Shown here: piece by piece, positions 44,980 to 54,912 of the stretch
Numbering within the stretch: position 1 is the first letter of the stretch
Layout: each line of letters opens with the position of its first letter
Assembly: GCA_964007875.1 (NCBI GenBank)
Contig: CAXGAH010000004.1
Location: forward strand, 1 to 64,000
Direction of reading: 5' to 3'
Length of the DNA stretch: 64,000 bases
Origin: UBA1275 sp002323515
Lineage (GTDB): Bacteria > Bacteroidota > Rhodothermia > Balneolales > Balneolaceae
Program-made: the position numbers and the translations under genes
Notes under the pieces: generated by a model
The model's input: only the letters and a program-made list of their open reading frames with translations
Told to the model about the DNA's origin: nothing
Database searches by the model: none

Positions 44980-45906
44980 GTGATTAATTGTTATTCAAAT
45001 CAAATTTCTCTTCAACGCCTTTTGGGTGCCACCTTGTTCGGTTTCGCTGTACTAGTATTTAGCTTATCTATGACCTTGCTGGTCCAAGCTAGCGCGAATA
45101 ATACAGGACCTAACAGCCTACGAGTGATGACTTACAATATTCGTTTTGACAACCCGGCCGATGGGGTGCATGCATGGCCTAATAGGAAAGAGTTAGTAGC
45201 CAGTGTAATTCGTTTCCATAAAGCGGATATCATAGGTGTTCAAGAAGCTTTGGAGCATCAAATTCAGGATTTGATGGAGTTACTACCGGATTATGATTGG
45301 GTGGGAGTGGGGCGAAACGAGGATGAAGGCGGCGAATTTAGTGCTATTCTTTACCGAAGCTCCGTTGTTACAGTTAAGGCAGCTCAAACCTTTTGGCTTT
45401 CAGAATCACCCAATGTTCCCGGAAGTCAGTCCTGGGATTCGTCTCTTCCTCGTATTGCCACTTGGGCCCATTTTGTTACAAGCTCCGAAGAGCGAGAGCT
45501 CTTTGTGTTGAACACCCATTTTGATCACAGAGGGGAGCAAGCTCGTCTTGAAAGTGCGCATTTGATTAAAGAACAGACTTCCAAATTAGCGAATGGGTTA
45601 CCGGTTATAGTGATGGGGGATTTAAATGCTACCTCGGAACAGCCGTCTCTTGCATTACTTTCAGACACTCCTTTACCTGATGGCCGGTCTTTGCACGATG
45701 GGTTTGTTCATAGTATTGTGCCTCATCATGGCCCAACATCTACCTGGACAGGGTTTACTAAAATAGAAGCTGATCGTCGGATTGATTATATCTTTGCAAG
45801 TGAAGATCTGCCCATTCATTATCATGCTATTTTAACCGATAAACTCGAAGATAGATACCCGTCCGACCATCTTCCGGTGCTAGTAGAAGTCGGGCTAAAA
45901 GACTAG
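44980..45906 (+). CDS. exported endonuclease/exonuclease/phosphatase family protein
   Basis: The 308-residue frame starts at GTG, has a hydrophobic signal (about residues 15-38), then an EEP domain. Family marks are MTYNIRFDNP (Asn-metal site), DIIGVQEAL (catalytic Glu), NTHFDHRG, VIMGDLNATSEQ and SDHLPVLVEV (final Asp-His). The fold covers DNase I-like nucleases, sphingomyelinases and sugar phosphatases; the export signal favours an extracytoplasmic phosphodiesterase. It lies directly right of the AT-rich island. Confidence 0.88.
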   Translation: MINCYSNQISLQRLLGATLFGFAVLVFSLSMTLLVQASANNTGPNSLRVMTYNIRFDNPADGVHAWPNRKELVASVIRFHKADIIGVQEALEHQIQDLMELLPDYDWVGVGRNEDEGGEFSAILYRSSVVTVKAAQTFWLSESPNVPGSQSWDSSLPRIATWAHFVTSSEERELFVLNTHFDHRGEQARLESAHLIKEQTSKLANGLPVIVMGDLNATSEQPSLALLSDTPLPDGRSLHDGFVHSIVPHHGPTSTWTGFTKIEADRRIDYIFASEDLPIHYHAILTDKLEDRYPSDHLPVLVEVGLKD

Positions 45907-45967
45907 TCAGCAATAATCACAAATAACTAGCTAGTATTTAGATAGCATTTGGACTTTAAAATGCCGA

Positions 45968-46609
45968 CTAATTAGGCCAAGTATCAGGGTTGTTTCTCCA
46001 TTTAACTAAGTGTTCTAGATCATCACTAGTAACAAAGCCTTTTTCGACGGCTACATCAACCAGGATGGTATAATCAGTGAGATTAAAAACAGGAACGTTC
46101 ACCTTTGAGAAATTTTCGGTCGATTTATCAAAGCCGTAGTTAAATATGGATATGATAGCTTGAACATCGGCACCTACAAATTGTAGGGCATTGATTACCG
46201 AAATAGCAGAACCACCGGTGGAGACCAAATCTTCGATCACTACGGTTTTTTCTCCTTTTGCGACGCCCCCTTCAATCTGGTTACCCATTCCATAACTTTT
46301 AGGCTTGGCACGCACATAGGCCATGGGTTTTTTGACCTTATCAGCAACCCAAGCTGCGTGTGGAATGCCAGCGGTAGCAGTACCTGTTACTACCTCGATA
46401 TCGGGAAATTCTTGGGTAATAAACTCACTAAATTTGGCGGCAATTTTGGAACGAATATGGGGCTGTCTTAGGGTGAGGCGATTGTCGCAATAAATTGGGG
46501 AATGCCATCCTGAAGCCCAAGTAAAAAGTTCATTAGGGCGTAAAATAACAGCATTTATTTCTAATAAATCAGCGGCCAGTTCTCTTGCAAATGTGGTGTC
46601 TATAATCAT
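45968..46609 (-). CDS. pyrE: orotate phosphoribosyltransferase
   Basis: PyrE makes orotidine monophosphate from orotate and PRPP in de novo pyrimidine synthesis. The 213-residue protein has the PRPP motif VVIEDLVSTGGSAI (about 122-135), the GTATAGIPHAAWVAD segment, and a lysine-rich loop RAKPKSYGMGNQIEGG, all typical. The length is normal. No other pyr genes are in this window. Confidence 0.95.
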   Translation of the reverse strand: MIIDTTFARELAADLLEINAVILRPNELFTWASGWHSPIYCDNRLTLRQPHIRSKIAAKFSEFITQEFPDIEVVTGTATAGIPHAAWVADKVKKPMAYVRAKPKSYGMGNQIEGGVAKGEKTVVIEDLVSTGGSAISVINALQFVGADVQAIISIFNYGFDKSTENFSKVNVPVFNLTDYTILVDVAVEKGFVTSDDLEHLVKWRNNPDTWPN

Positions 46610-46695
46610 GTTCTCTAAATTGGTGCTTTCTAGCTAAGTAGATTGTGTAAACGAGGAAAGAGCTGTGCTAGCGTATAAACAATGAGTTATTTAGT

Positions 46696-47172
46696 CTACC
46701 AAATTTGGAAAACGATGAACCAGCCTATTCCAGCATACAATCCAGCTAAAATATCATCAAATAATATACCAAATCCTCCGCTCAATTTCTGCATACTATT
46801 CACACCAAAGGGCTTCCAAATATCAAATAGTCGAAAGAAGCCGAAGGCAACTAGAAGATGGACTAAGCTAAGTTCTCCCCCTTCTATGCCGATTGTCCAA
46901 AGCCAAGCCCATAGACTTATTCCCATGCCAGCCCATTCGTCTAATACCATGGCCCCTGGATCTTTTCCCCAGGCTGCTTCGGCTGCTGATGCCGTCCAGA
47001 AATTTGCAGCCACACTAAAGACCACGAAACCCACTAAGAAAGGGATTCCGAATAGTATTAACCCGAAAAAGAGGAGTATGCAGGCCGCAATACTTCCTGA
47101 AGTACCCGGGGCAATGGGGCTGTAGCCGGAACCTAGTCCGGAGGCTAGGAATCGTTGACAAGAGGGGAGCAT
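46696..47172 (-). CDS. pgpA: phosphatidylglycerophosphatase A
   Basis: PgpA removes the phosphate from phosphatidylglycerophosphate to give phosphatidylglycerol. The 158-residue protein has about four hydrophobic segments, GYSPIAPGTSGSIAA near the start, and the conserved acidic DPGAMVLDEWAGM motif. A plus-strand frame of 147 codons overlaps it but lacks any signature. It follows pgsA by 5 bases on the same strand, and the two enzymes catalyse successive steps of one pathway. Confidence 0.93.
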   Translation of the reverse strand: MLPSCQRFLASGLGSGYSPIAPGTSGSIAACILLFFGLILFGIPFLVGFVVFSVAANFWTASAAEAAWGKDPGAMVLDEWAGMGISLWAWLWTIGIEGGELSLVHLLVAFGFFRLFDIWKPFGVNSMQKLSGGFGILFDDILAGLYAGIGWFIVFQIW

Positions 47173-47177
47173 AATGG

Positions 47178-47759
47178 CTAAACCGGTTGAAATAGGTGAC
47201 GATTTTGGCTTAGATAATGAAGGCCGCTATATACCGTTATACCTGTCACAACGATAAGTAACCAAAACATAAGATCGGTGCTTAGAATTAGGGCAACCCA
47301 GTCGCCTATAAAGAGGGGGGCACCCTTGAATACTCCAAGAACAAGGCCTAAATAAAGGAATATCATCTGTACTGTGGTTTTAAGCTTAGCAAAGGAACTG
47401 GTTTGCATTTCTAGATTTTTGCGGCGAGCCCACAATCGAAGCAAGGTGATAGAAATATCTCGAACAGCAATGACGATGATCGCCCACCAGGGAAACTGAT
47501 CGGCCGCTATGAAAGGGAGTACCGCAAAGCCACTAAGGGTGAGTAGTTTGTCTGCAAATGGATCTAAAAATGCACCCAGCGAGGTCTCGATATTGTATTT
47601 TCGTGCGTAATAGCCATCAAAAAAATCGGTGATCGCCGCGATGATGTAAACCCCAAGCGCAATTAGCTTTATCAATAGTTCTGGCTCGAAAAAAAGGACC
47701 AAAAAAACGGGGGTTAACAGTATGCGTATTATACTTAGTATGTTCGGAAGACGCTCCAT
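47178..47759 (-). CDS. pgsA: CDP-diacylglycerol-glycerol-3-phosphate phosphatidyltransferase
   Basis: PgsA joins CDP-diacylglycerol and glycerol-3-phosphate in the inner membrane. The 193-residue protein has the CDP-alcohol phosphotransferase motif DFFDGYYARKYN followed by GAFLDPFADK (spacing D-x2-DG-x2-AR-x8-G-x3-D-x3-D), with several transmembrane helices. It is followed at once by pgpA. The family also contains cardiolipin-type and other enzymes, but the pgpA neighbour favours PgsA. Confidence 0.93.
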   Translation of the reverse strand: MERLPNILSIIRILLTPVFLVLFFEPELLIKLIALGVYIIAAITDFFDGYYARKYNIETSLGAFLDPFADKLLTLSGFAVLPFIAADQFPWWAIIVIAVRDISITLLRLWARRKNLEMQTSSFAKLKTTVQMIFLYLGLVLGVFKGAPLFIGDWVALILSTDLMFWLLIVVTGITVYSGLHYLSQNRHLFQPV

Positions 47760-47909
47760 GATGATGAAGATACTATTTTTTTAAACCACTTTAGAGATGT
47801 TAGCTAAAAGCTGGAGTGGAAATTGAGTAGGGTGAGCGACCTTTCTGCGAATTACTTCGTATTATATACACGTAAGTACTTAGACTATAATTTCCCAACC
47901 TATTTGTAG

Positions 47910-49268
47910 ATGATTGCACACCTTATTTCTATTGGAAATGAACTCCTGATGGGAGATACAGTGAATACTAGCGCAAGTTGGTTAGGGCAATTTCTGCATG
48001 AAAGAGGAGTTCAGGTTACTCAGGTTTACACTATCACCGATGCTCCTGAACAGATTAAATCTACCATTCAAAAGGCTTTAGATAAGGCCGATTTGGTTAT
48101 TTCTACGGGGGGACTAGGCCCGACCTTAGATGATGTGACGAAGAAAAGTGTAGCGGAATTGTTTGGGGTGGATATGCGTCATGAACCGAGTGTGGAGGAG
48201 CATATAAAGGATATTTTTCGGCGCAGAAACCTACCCTATTCTCCCTCCAATCAAGCGCAGGCATTACTCCCGGAAAATGCAGAGTTGTTGTTTAATTCCT
48301 CAGGAACTGCGCCTGGAATGTTATTTAAGGAACAGAACTCATTGCTCATTGTACTGCCAGGGGTCCCGCATGAAATGAAACATCTTATGTCTACACAGGT
48401 TGCCCCACGACTGCAGGAATGGGGAGCTTTGAATGTATTAGAAACTCGCTATCTTAAGGTGGCAGGTATAGGAGAGAGTCATCTGGCTGATTTTTGGTTG
48501 CATGATATTGAGGCGTCATTAAATGAATTTACTGATTTGGCTTTTTTACCTTCGACTGGTCAGGTGAGTTTGCGACTTACGGCTCGAGGGCTTAGTCGCA
48601 AAGAGGCGGAATCTAGGGTTGATGGGCTGCGTTCAAAGATTCAACAGCAGCTTGGTGATTTGATTTACAGCGATGAAAAAGAGGGTACATTGGATCGAGC
48701 ACTGGGACAGATTTTGTCACAGCTTGGGTATCGTTTGGCTACCGCTGAAAGTTGTACAGGTGGATTAATGGGGCATTTGTTAACGGAAACTCCTGGTTCA
48801 AGTGCCTACGTTCAAGGAGGTATTATTGCTTATGATAACGCAGTAAAAATGAACCAACTAGGAGTTGACACCAGCGTACTTGAGCAAAAAGGAGCTGTTT
48901 GCGCAGAGGTAGCGCTTCAGATGGCCAAGGGCGTCGCAGAGCGGTTGGGTGTAGAATGTAGTATTTCCTCTACTGGTGTGGCAGGTCCAGGTGGTGGGAG
49001 TCCTGAAAAGCCAGTTGGAACCGTTTGGCTTGGTTTTTATACTCCTGCGGAACATTTTGCAGTTCGAGTTGAATTCAGCCATTCTCGGAGCCTCAATAAA
49101 CGAAGATCAGTTATTACTAGTTTTGAAATTTTGCGACGCTGTTTATTGGGCATGGATGAGCTGCCCTACAATCTGCAAAAGGTGTATCCCGCATATCTAA
49201 AACGAATGGATCAGGCTCAGAAGGGGTCAGCGGATACATCAACCAGTGGGGATTTACTGCATTTATGA
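47910..49268 (+). CDS. cinA: CinA-like competence/damage-inducible protein
   Basis: The 452-residue protein has an N-terminal MoaB/MogA-like domain (SIGNELLMGDTVNTSAS, STGGLGPTLDD), shared with molybdopterin-binding proteins, and a C-terminal CinA domain (AESCTGGLMGHLLTETPGSS) that deamidates nicotinamide mononucleotide in characterised members. Both domains are complete. It ends 4 bases inside the next gene, which starts at ATGA. Function is probably pyridine-nucleotide salvage rather than competence. Confidence 0.93.
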   Translation: MIAHLISIGNELLMGDTVNTSASWLGQFLHERGVQVTQVYTITDAPEQIKSTIQKALDKADLVISTGGLGPTLDDVTKKSVAELFGVDMRHEPSVEEHIKDIFRRRNLPYSPSNQAQALLPENAELLFNSSGTAPGMLFKEQNSLLIVLPGVPHEMKHLMSTQVAPRLQEWGALNVLETRYLKVAGIGESHLADFWLHDIEASLNEFTDLAFLPSTGQVSLRLTARGLSRKEAESRVDGLRSKIQQQLGDLIYSDEKEGTLDRALGQILSQLGYRLATAESCTGGLMGHLLTETPGSSAYVQGGIIAYDNAVKMNQLGVDTSVLEQKGAVCAEVALQMAKGVAERLGVECSISSTGVAGPGGGSPEKPVGTVWLGFYTPAEHFAVRVEFSHSRSLNKRRSVITSFEILRRCLLGMDELPYNLQKVYPAYLKRMDQAQKGSADTSTSGDLLHL

Positions 49269-51289
49269 ACAAATGGGCTTCCATAGCGCGGTTGCAACTG
49301 CTTCTATTAGGGCTATTTTTGCTGTGTTTAGGGGCCACCCAAAGGGTTTATGCACAGCCTAATTTATCGAGTTTAGGAAGTATCCAGGCGGATACAAGCG
49401 GCTTAGCTGCCATGCAGGAGGGTCTGGAAGTGCTTGGAGTTAACCCTTGGCGTTGGGCTGGGCGAAGTAGTTGGGGAGCGCGGGAAGTGAGTACGGACAG
49501 CTTGTTGAGGTGGGAGCATTATACCGATGGGTATACTTTTTGGGCGCAACGAAGGTATGTTATAGCGTATGAATTGGGTACAGTGGGTCGACCATCGGGT
49601 CATTATGTGCAGGGGTTTGGGCCGGGTGATCAGACGGTTTACTTGGAGGGAATAGACCTTAGCAACCCGATAACCGGACTTCCAGAACTGCAGTACGTGC
49701 CTATATATAAGGTGTCGTCTATTCAAGAACAGTCTACTCATCGCTTGCGCAGCGATTGGCGAATACGGGATTACTACCTAATAAACCCTATTAGTACACT
49801 CAATTACGATGAATCCAGTTTCACTTACCGTAATTTGGAATTTGGAGTGGGGCATAATTTCTCAGAGCGGAACCATCTGGAGCTATCTTTTTGGGACCGG
49901 AGGGCAGGAGGCGATTATCCTGCGAGTGAACTCAAAGGGAGTCAAGTGTTTGCCAAGGGCTACTATCATCTGAGTAATACCTTACGCATAGACGCTTGGG
50001 CGGCGAATAATTCCCTCGAAGCCGATGAATCTTTTGGATATTCTAACGTGCCTGAAGCCTTCCCTTTTTCGGAGTATGGACCCAGTCCACGGCGTAGTTC
50101 GGTGAGTAGCAGGAGTTCTCGAAGTGATTGGTTTGTGCGCCTGGGACACCGACCAGACTCTGGCTCTGTTGCACAGTCTTCCCTACAGCTAGGACGTACT
50201 ACCCACGAATTCACCATGCCGTTTGGCACGGATACTACCGCTTGGAATATCCGCTCCCTCTGGTTTGCCGGTGCTACCACCTTGGAAGGCACGAATTGGG
50301 GGCTTAGCGCTGAGGGTCGTTGGTCGGGCTTTACCAATAGGGCAGGATCAGATATTGGATTTCATTCCATCAAACAATCAAATTGGTGGGAATCTAATGC
50401 GAATCTACAGGGGTATTGGCAGGTCATGCCGATGGCGAGCTTGAGAATGGGAGTGGAGCAGGTACTCAGCGGTGACCGGGGTGTAGCGCTAAGTGGATGG
50501 GTGGGGCTAGACCTTAATAGAAAGGATACCCGAGCAGATATACGCTTAGGGCAAGGAACGCAACTTCGGAGCATCCAAGAGGAGTATTGGACGTCCAACA
50601 GTTGGCGGGATGATGAGCTTGATGTTGGGCTAAATAATTCAAAAAGTATGCTCCAACAAAGCCAATATATTTCGGCTTCGGTGGATCTTTGGTCGGAACG
50701 GTTTCTATCGGTTTGGGTGAATGCTCGATACAGTATAGAATCAGGGACTGCGTTGTTAGCACCGTCTGAGGTGGCCGGGGATGGGATGCGGATCTATTAC
50801 GCGAACGAACATAGCTTTTGGTCTACGAGCATTGGTTTAGACGCCCATTCTTCAAAGTGGGAATATGGTCTGAGTGCAACGGCATTTAATCGTGGAAATG
50901 GTCAAATTCAATCGCAATCTGCGGAGCTTTTCGAAACCGATATGCAGTTTCGTATACGTTCTCATGCTTTTTGGAAAGGCTATGTGTTTGAACGGGCTGC
51001 CTATACTAAAATGGGTATTCGTGTATATGGCACTCCCTTAGCTAGCCGTAATTTAGCCTTTGATACATCCGCTCAATGGTGGTCTGTACACCAAAATGGA
51101 CTAGCGGTACAACCTGCATTCCTTCGGGCTGATGTTGAAATATCCTCTAGAGTACGTTCTATGATGGTGTTTCTACGCTGGGAAAATGTAGGCCAAGGAT
51201 TCTTAGGCCCTGGATATTTTGGAGCTGATAGTTTTCCGATGCCTAGTCGAAGATTGGTAGTAAGTATTAAAGCGATATTTCGAAATTAA
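49265..51289 (+). CDS. putative outer-membrane beta-barrel protein
   Basis: The 674-residue protein has a Sec signal peptide (about residues 8-32, ending at AQPN) and a long beta-rich region with alternating hydrophobic and aromatic strands, typical of TonB-dependent-receptor-like barrels. A plug-like stretch is seen near residues 110-160 (GDQTVYLEGIDLS). No TonB box or carboxypeptidase-like N-terminal domain is evident. The last residue of the barrel is not the usual terminal Phe (the end reads VSIKAIFRN). It overlaps cinA by 4 bases and is probably co-transcribed with it. Confidence 0.7.
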   Translation: MNKWASIARLQLLLLGLFLLCLGATQRVYAQPNLSSLGSIQADTSGLAAMQEGLEVLGVNPWRWAGRSSWGAREVSTDSLLRWEHYTDGYTFWAQRRYVIAYELGTVGRPSGHYVQGFGPGDQTVYLEGIDLSNPITGLPELQYVPIYKVSSIQEQSTHRLRSDWRIRDYYLINPISTLNYDESSFTYRNLEFGVGHNFSERNHLELSFWDRRAGGDYPASELKGSQVFAKGYYHLSNTLRIDAWAANNSLEADESFGYSNVPEAFPFSEYGPSPRRSSVSSRSSRSDWFVRLGHRPDSGSVAQSSLQLGRTTHEFTMPFGTDTTAWNIRSLWFAGATTLEGTNWGLSAEGRWSGFTNRAGSDIGFHSIKQSNWWESNANLQGYWQVMPMASLRMGVEQVLSGDRGVALSGWVGLDLNRKDTRADIRLGQGTQLRSIQEEYWTSNSWRDDELDVGLNNSKSMLQQSQYISASVDLWSERFLSVWVNARYSIESGTALLAPSEVAGDGMRIYYANEHSFWSTSIGLDAHSSKWEYGLSATAFNRGNGQIQSQSAELFETDMQFRIRSHAFWKGYVFERAAYTKMGIRVYGTPLASRNLAFDTSAQWWSVHQNGLAVQPAFLRADVEISSRVRSMMVFLRWENVGQGFLGPGYFGADSFPMPSRRLVVSIKAIFRN

Positions 51290-51319
51290 TTCTATTTTGC
51301 ACTAAACAATAAAACGGCT

Positions 51320-52192
51320 ATGAGTTATTTATTAAAAGAAGGCTTTGCAGGACTAAGACGAACAAAATGGGCGTCAATGACCTCTATTTTTTCTCTCAGT
51401 TTAGCCTTATTGCTCATTGGGATACTGTTTCGACTCTCCTACAATTTATACGATCGGGCCTTGAGTTTACGCGACGCAGTCGAATTAGAAGTTTTTTTGT
51501 ACGACTTGGATGATCAAGATATTCAATCAATGGAGCAGGCGTTACTATCTTTAGACGAGGTACAAAGTAGTAGTTTTATTTCCAAGGACAGTGCTGCAAG
51601 TATAATGAGGGCTGAATTTGGATTGGGAGTGGAGGACTTGGTGGCCTTGGATTTCCTGCCAGCTTCATTTAAACTTAGCTTAGGTAGAGATATTCCTGCT
51701 GAAAAAATTGTAGAAGTAGTAACGGAATTAGAGGGGTGGATTGGCATTGAGAATGTAAAATATAACGCGTCACTTCTCCAGCTATTAGAAACTAATCTCC
51801 AAACCCTTACTCGAATAGGGACAGGTATAGGCTTACTAGTCCTTTTAGCTGCGATATTACTTGTCTTTAATACCATACGTTTAACGGTCTATGCCCGACG
51901 TGATGTGATTAAAGCAATGAAATTGGTAGGAGCAACCAACGGGTTCATCCGTGCTCCTTTTGTGATAGAGGGGATTTTACAAGGTCTAATCGCTGGTGGA
52001 ATTAGTGCTGTTGTGTTGCATCTGAGCTTTGAACGTTTGTTTCCGAGACTAGCCCCAGAATTTGAGTTATTGGTTTGGCCATTTGGGCAATGGTACTATC
52101 TGATTGGGGCTATGGTGGCTTTATCAATACTGATGGGCTGGCTTGGGAGCCGTTGGGCAGCAGGCACCTTTATTCGTAAGACTCAGCTATAG
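51320..52192 (+). CDS. ftsX: cell division protein FtsX
   Basis: FtsX is the permease-like partner of FtsE that links peptidoglycan hydrolysis to division. The 290-residue protein has a transmembrane helix near residues 18-40, an extracytoplasmic domain (about 45-165), and three further helices at the C-terminus, with the FtsX motif RRDVIKAMKLVGATNGFIRAP between two of them. FtsE is not adjacent, which is usual in Bacteroidota. It lies 30 bases after the barrel protein. Confidence 0.93.
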   Translation: MSYLLKEGFAGLRRTKWASMTSIFSLSLALLLIGILFRLSYNLYDRALSLRDAVELEVFLYDLDDQDIQSMEQALLSLDEVQSSSFISKDSAASIMRAEFGLGVEDLVALDFLPASFKLSLGRDIPAEKIVEVVTELEGWIGIENVKYNASLLQLLETNLQTLTRIGTGIGLLVLLAAILLVFNTIRLTVYARRDVIKAMKLVGATNGFIRAPFVIEGILQGLIAGGISAVVLHLSFERLFPRLAPEFELLVWPFGQWYYLIGAMVALSILMGWLGSRWAAGTFIRKTQL

Positions 52193-52267
52193 CCAAGAGA
52201 AAAACTAGAACCCTATTATTTTTCGCGAGTTGTCTAAAGGCCTTAAAAATGCGTTGAAATGGGGTTT

Positions 52268-52768
52268 TTAGTGCGATTCCGAACTCTTTTTTTCAGCATT
52301 TTTACGATGCTCACAAGCTTCTTTGTCTTCACAATGTCCATAAAAATGGAGTGAATGCGATTCGATGTTCATTCCATGAATTTGGCCAATTAGTTGTTGA
52401 ATCTCACCAATGCGAGGATCACAGAATTCGAGTACATGCCCACACTCATTACAGACTATGTGATCGTGTTGTTGGTAAGCATAGGCTCGTTCATAGTGAT
52501 ACTGACTTTTCCCGAATTGTTGGCGTTGCACAAGCCCGGACTCTACTAATAGGTCTAAGGTGTTGTATACGGTAGCACGACTCACACGAGTGCCTTTTTG
52601 CTGCATGCTGAAAAAGAGTTCATCTGCATCAAAATGGCCATCGGAACGGTAGATTTCTTCCAATACCATGAACCGTTCGGGGGTTTGACGTTGGTTACCT
52701 TCTTTTAAGTAAGACCTAAAAATTTCTTTTACTAAAGCGATCGTTTCTTCGTGTGCCGGATGCGCCAT
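52268..52768 (-). CDS. Fur-family metal-responsive transcriptional regulator
   Basis: The 166-residue protein has a winged-helix DNA-binding domain (about residues 20-85, with TRVSRATVYNTLDLLVESGLV) and a dimer/metal domain. Zinc-site cysteines are seen in VCNECGHVLEFC and HCEDKEAC, with HDHIVC metal ligands. Family members regulate iron (Fur), peroxide (PerR) or zinc (Zur) genes; the sequence does not decide which. A histidine-rich tail such as this is most common in Fur. It is convergent with ftsX. No clear Fur box was identified by eye. Confidence 0.9.
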   Translation of the reverse strand: MAHPAHEETIALVKEIFRSYLKEGNQRQTPERFMVLEEIYRSDGHFDADELFFSMQQKGTRVSRATVYNTLDLLVESGLVQRQQFGKSQYHYERAYAYQQHDHIVCNECGHVLEFCDPRIGEIQQLIGQIHGMNIESHSLHFYGHCEDKEACEHRKNAEKKSSESH

Positions 52769-53013
52769 AAGGAGTATTCAAATAATTATTGGGGCCAGTA
52801 TGATCTCATTTACATCAGATCACTAGCTTTTTCCTTTTAAATAATATACCAAATGTTGCAATATGAAGGAAATAAGAACTCCTTCTCGCTATTATTTTTG
52901 TTTCAAAGCTAGTTCAAGGTCACTGTGAACATAGTGAAAACGAAAAAAGTAGAGATTTTCATTGCGGGAATGCTATATTCCGATATAGTCACCATCCATT
53001 TAGTCTAGTTGTT

Positions 53014-54891
53014 ATGCCTACTATAATACCTTTTGATACGCTGACCGATTTATATGTTAATCTTTCAAAGAAATATGCGGGCCAAAATAAGGCCGTTTTT
53101 CACCATAAATTAGATACCTCTATTGGCTTTGAACCGGTGTACTGGGATCAGGTTACCGAAGATGTACAAGCCCTAGCAGGGTACTTAGTAAGTAAGGGAA
53201 TTAAGAACGGAGACCCAGTTGGTATACTAAGTGAAAACCGTTATGAGTGGGCGGTAGTAGACTTAGCCATTCAACTATTAGGTGGAATTAATGTTTCCCT
53301 CTACACGACCTTACCTCCCAATCAATGTGAGTATATTTTGCAGGACTCACAGGCTAAAATCTTTTTTGTATCGACCGGAATTCAGCTTAAAAAGGCTGTT
53401 GAAGTCTTTGAAAACTGCCCGGAATTAGAAGAAGTAGTAGCATTCGAAATGCCAAAGAATAAAAAACTCATGGAGCATGATTTTGTTAGCCTATTTGATC
53501 ATGCTATGAGAGAAGGAAAAAAACTGTACAAAGAGTATCAAGATATGATACAGGGCTGTGCTAAAAAAGTAAAGCCCGACGATGTATGTACCCTTATTTA
53601 CACCTCGGGGACTACAGGAAAGCCAAAAGGTGCTATGCTTACCCATAATAATATTTGCAGTAATGTTAAAGCGGCAACCCATCATATTTATTGGGATGAC
53701 AAGGATACCTGTTTGTCTTTTTTACCTCTATGCCACTCCTTTGAACGAACAGCCGGCTACTATGCAATCATCTCTTGTGGTGCTGAAATCTATTACGCGG
53801 AAAGTGTGGATACGGTGTCTAGAAATTTACCGGAGGTAAAACCAACCGTGGTCATCTCTGTACCTCGACTCTTTGAGAAAATCTTCAATGTGATTAATAA
53901 AAATGTGGAGGAAGGGAGCGCCTTTAAACAGAAAATTTTCAAATGGGCTCTCAATACAGGTCAAAAATATGTGGACGGGAAAAGAGGATTAGTTTCAATA
54001 CAAAAATCAATCGCTGATAAATTAGTATTTGACAAATTAAAAGAAAAAACGGGCGGGCGTGTCCGTCTTTTTGTTTCTGGTGGGGCCGCTCTTCCGCCTG
54101 ATATTGATACCTTTTTTCAATGCGCAGGGCTACCCATTCTTCAGGGCTACGGCCTAACCGAAACCTCTCCAGTGATGACTGCAAACAGGCCTGGCGATTT
54201 AATGGTAGGTATGGTGGGCACGGTGATTCCTGGGGTAACCGTTGGGATTCAAAGCTTAGAAAAAGGAGAGATCATTGCTCAAATAAATGGGGAAGAGTAT
54301 CCAACTAAACTGAGTTCAGAAGCAGGAGAGATTTTATGTAAAGGGCCGAACGTAATGAAGGGCTATTGGCGTAACGAAGAGGCAACAAAAGAAATGATTG
54401 ATTCAGATGGCTGGCTACACACGGGTGATGTAGGTAGGTTTGTAAACGGATATCTTAAAATCACAGATAGAATTAAACACATGCTGGTTAATGCTGGCGG
54501 AAAAAATATTTATCCAGGTCCAATTGAGGACATGTTCAAGTCCAGTAAATGGATTGATCAGTTGGTAGTGGTCGGTGAGGCGCAAAATTTTATGGCGGCT
54601 CTCATTGTGCCAGATTTTGAAGTACTTAAAAAGTTTGCCGATGCCGAGGGATTAACCTTCACTAACACGGACGAATTGTTGGACTTGGACGAGGTAAAAT
54701 CTGTGTATAAGAAAGAAATGGCGCAGTTTTCCAAGAGCCTAGCTTCCCACGAAAAAATTCGTGATTTCCGCTTATTGGCTAATGAATTTACGGTTGAAAC
54801 GGGTGAAATTACCCCGACTATGAAGGTGAAACGTAGTGTCATCGCCGAAAAATATGCTCATTTAATTAGCGATATCTTCAAAGATGACTAA
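53014..54891 (+). CDS. long-chain acyl-CoA synthetase
   Basis: The enzyme activates fatty acids with ATP and CoA through an acyl-AMP. The 625-residue protein has the AMP-binding P-loop TSGTTGKPKG (197-206), the GYGLTETSP region, the A8-type motif GWLHTGDVGRF followed by KITDRIKHMLV, and a C-terminal domain with a conserved lysine near TMKVKRS. It is a FadD15/FACS-like form. A 245-base AT-rich upstream region separates it from the divergent regulator gene. Confidence 0.92.
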   Translation: MPTIIPFDTLTDLYVNLSKKYAGQNKAVFHHKLDTSIGFEPVYWDQVTEDVQALAGYLVSKGIKNGDPVGILSENRYEWAVVDLAIQLLGGINVSLYTTLPPNQCEYILQDSQAKIFFVSTGIQLKKAVEVFENCPELEEVVAFEMPKNKKLMEHDFVSLFDHAMREGKKLYKEYQDMIQGCAKKVKPDDVCTLIYTSGTTGKPKGAMLTHNNICSNVKAATHHIYWDDKDTCLSFLPLCHSFERTAGYYAIISCGAEIYYAESVDTVSRNLPEVKPTVVISVPRLFEKIFNVINKNVEEGSAFKQKIFKWALNTGQKYVDGKRGLVSIQKSIADKLVFDKLKEKTGGRVRLFVSGGAALPPDIDTFFQCAGLPILQGYGLTETSPVMTANRPGDLMVGMVGTVIPGVTVGIQSLEKGEIIAQINGEEYPTKLSSEAGEILCKGPNVMKGYWRNEEATKEMIDSDGWLHTGDVGRFVNGYLKITDRIKHMLVNAGGKNIYPGPIEDMFKSSKWIDQLVVVGEAQNFMAALIVPDFEVLKKFADAEGLTFTNTDELLDLDEVKSVYKKEMAQFSKSLASHEKIRDFRLLANEFTVETGEITPTMKVKRSVIAEKYAHLISDIFKDD

Positions 54892-54912
54892 GATTCAGAG
54901 CTGATTTTATGC

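Noticed and set aside
46682..47125. Plus-strand frame of 147 codons
   Set aside because: It lies fully antisense to pgpA, which has clear family motifs and fits the pgsA-pgpA pair.
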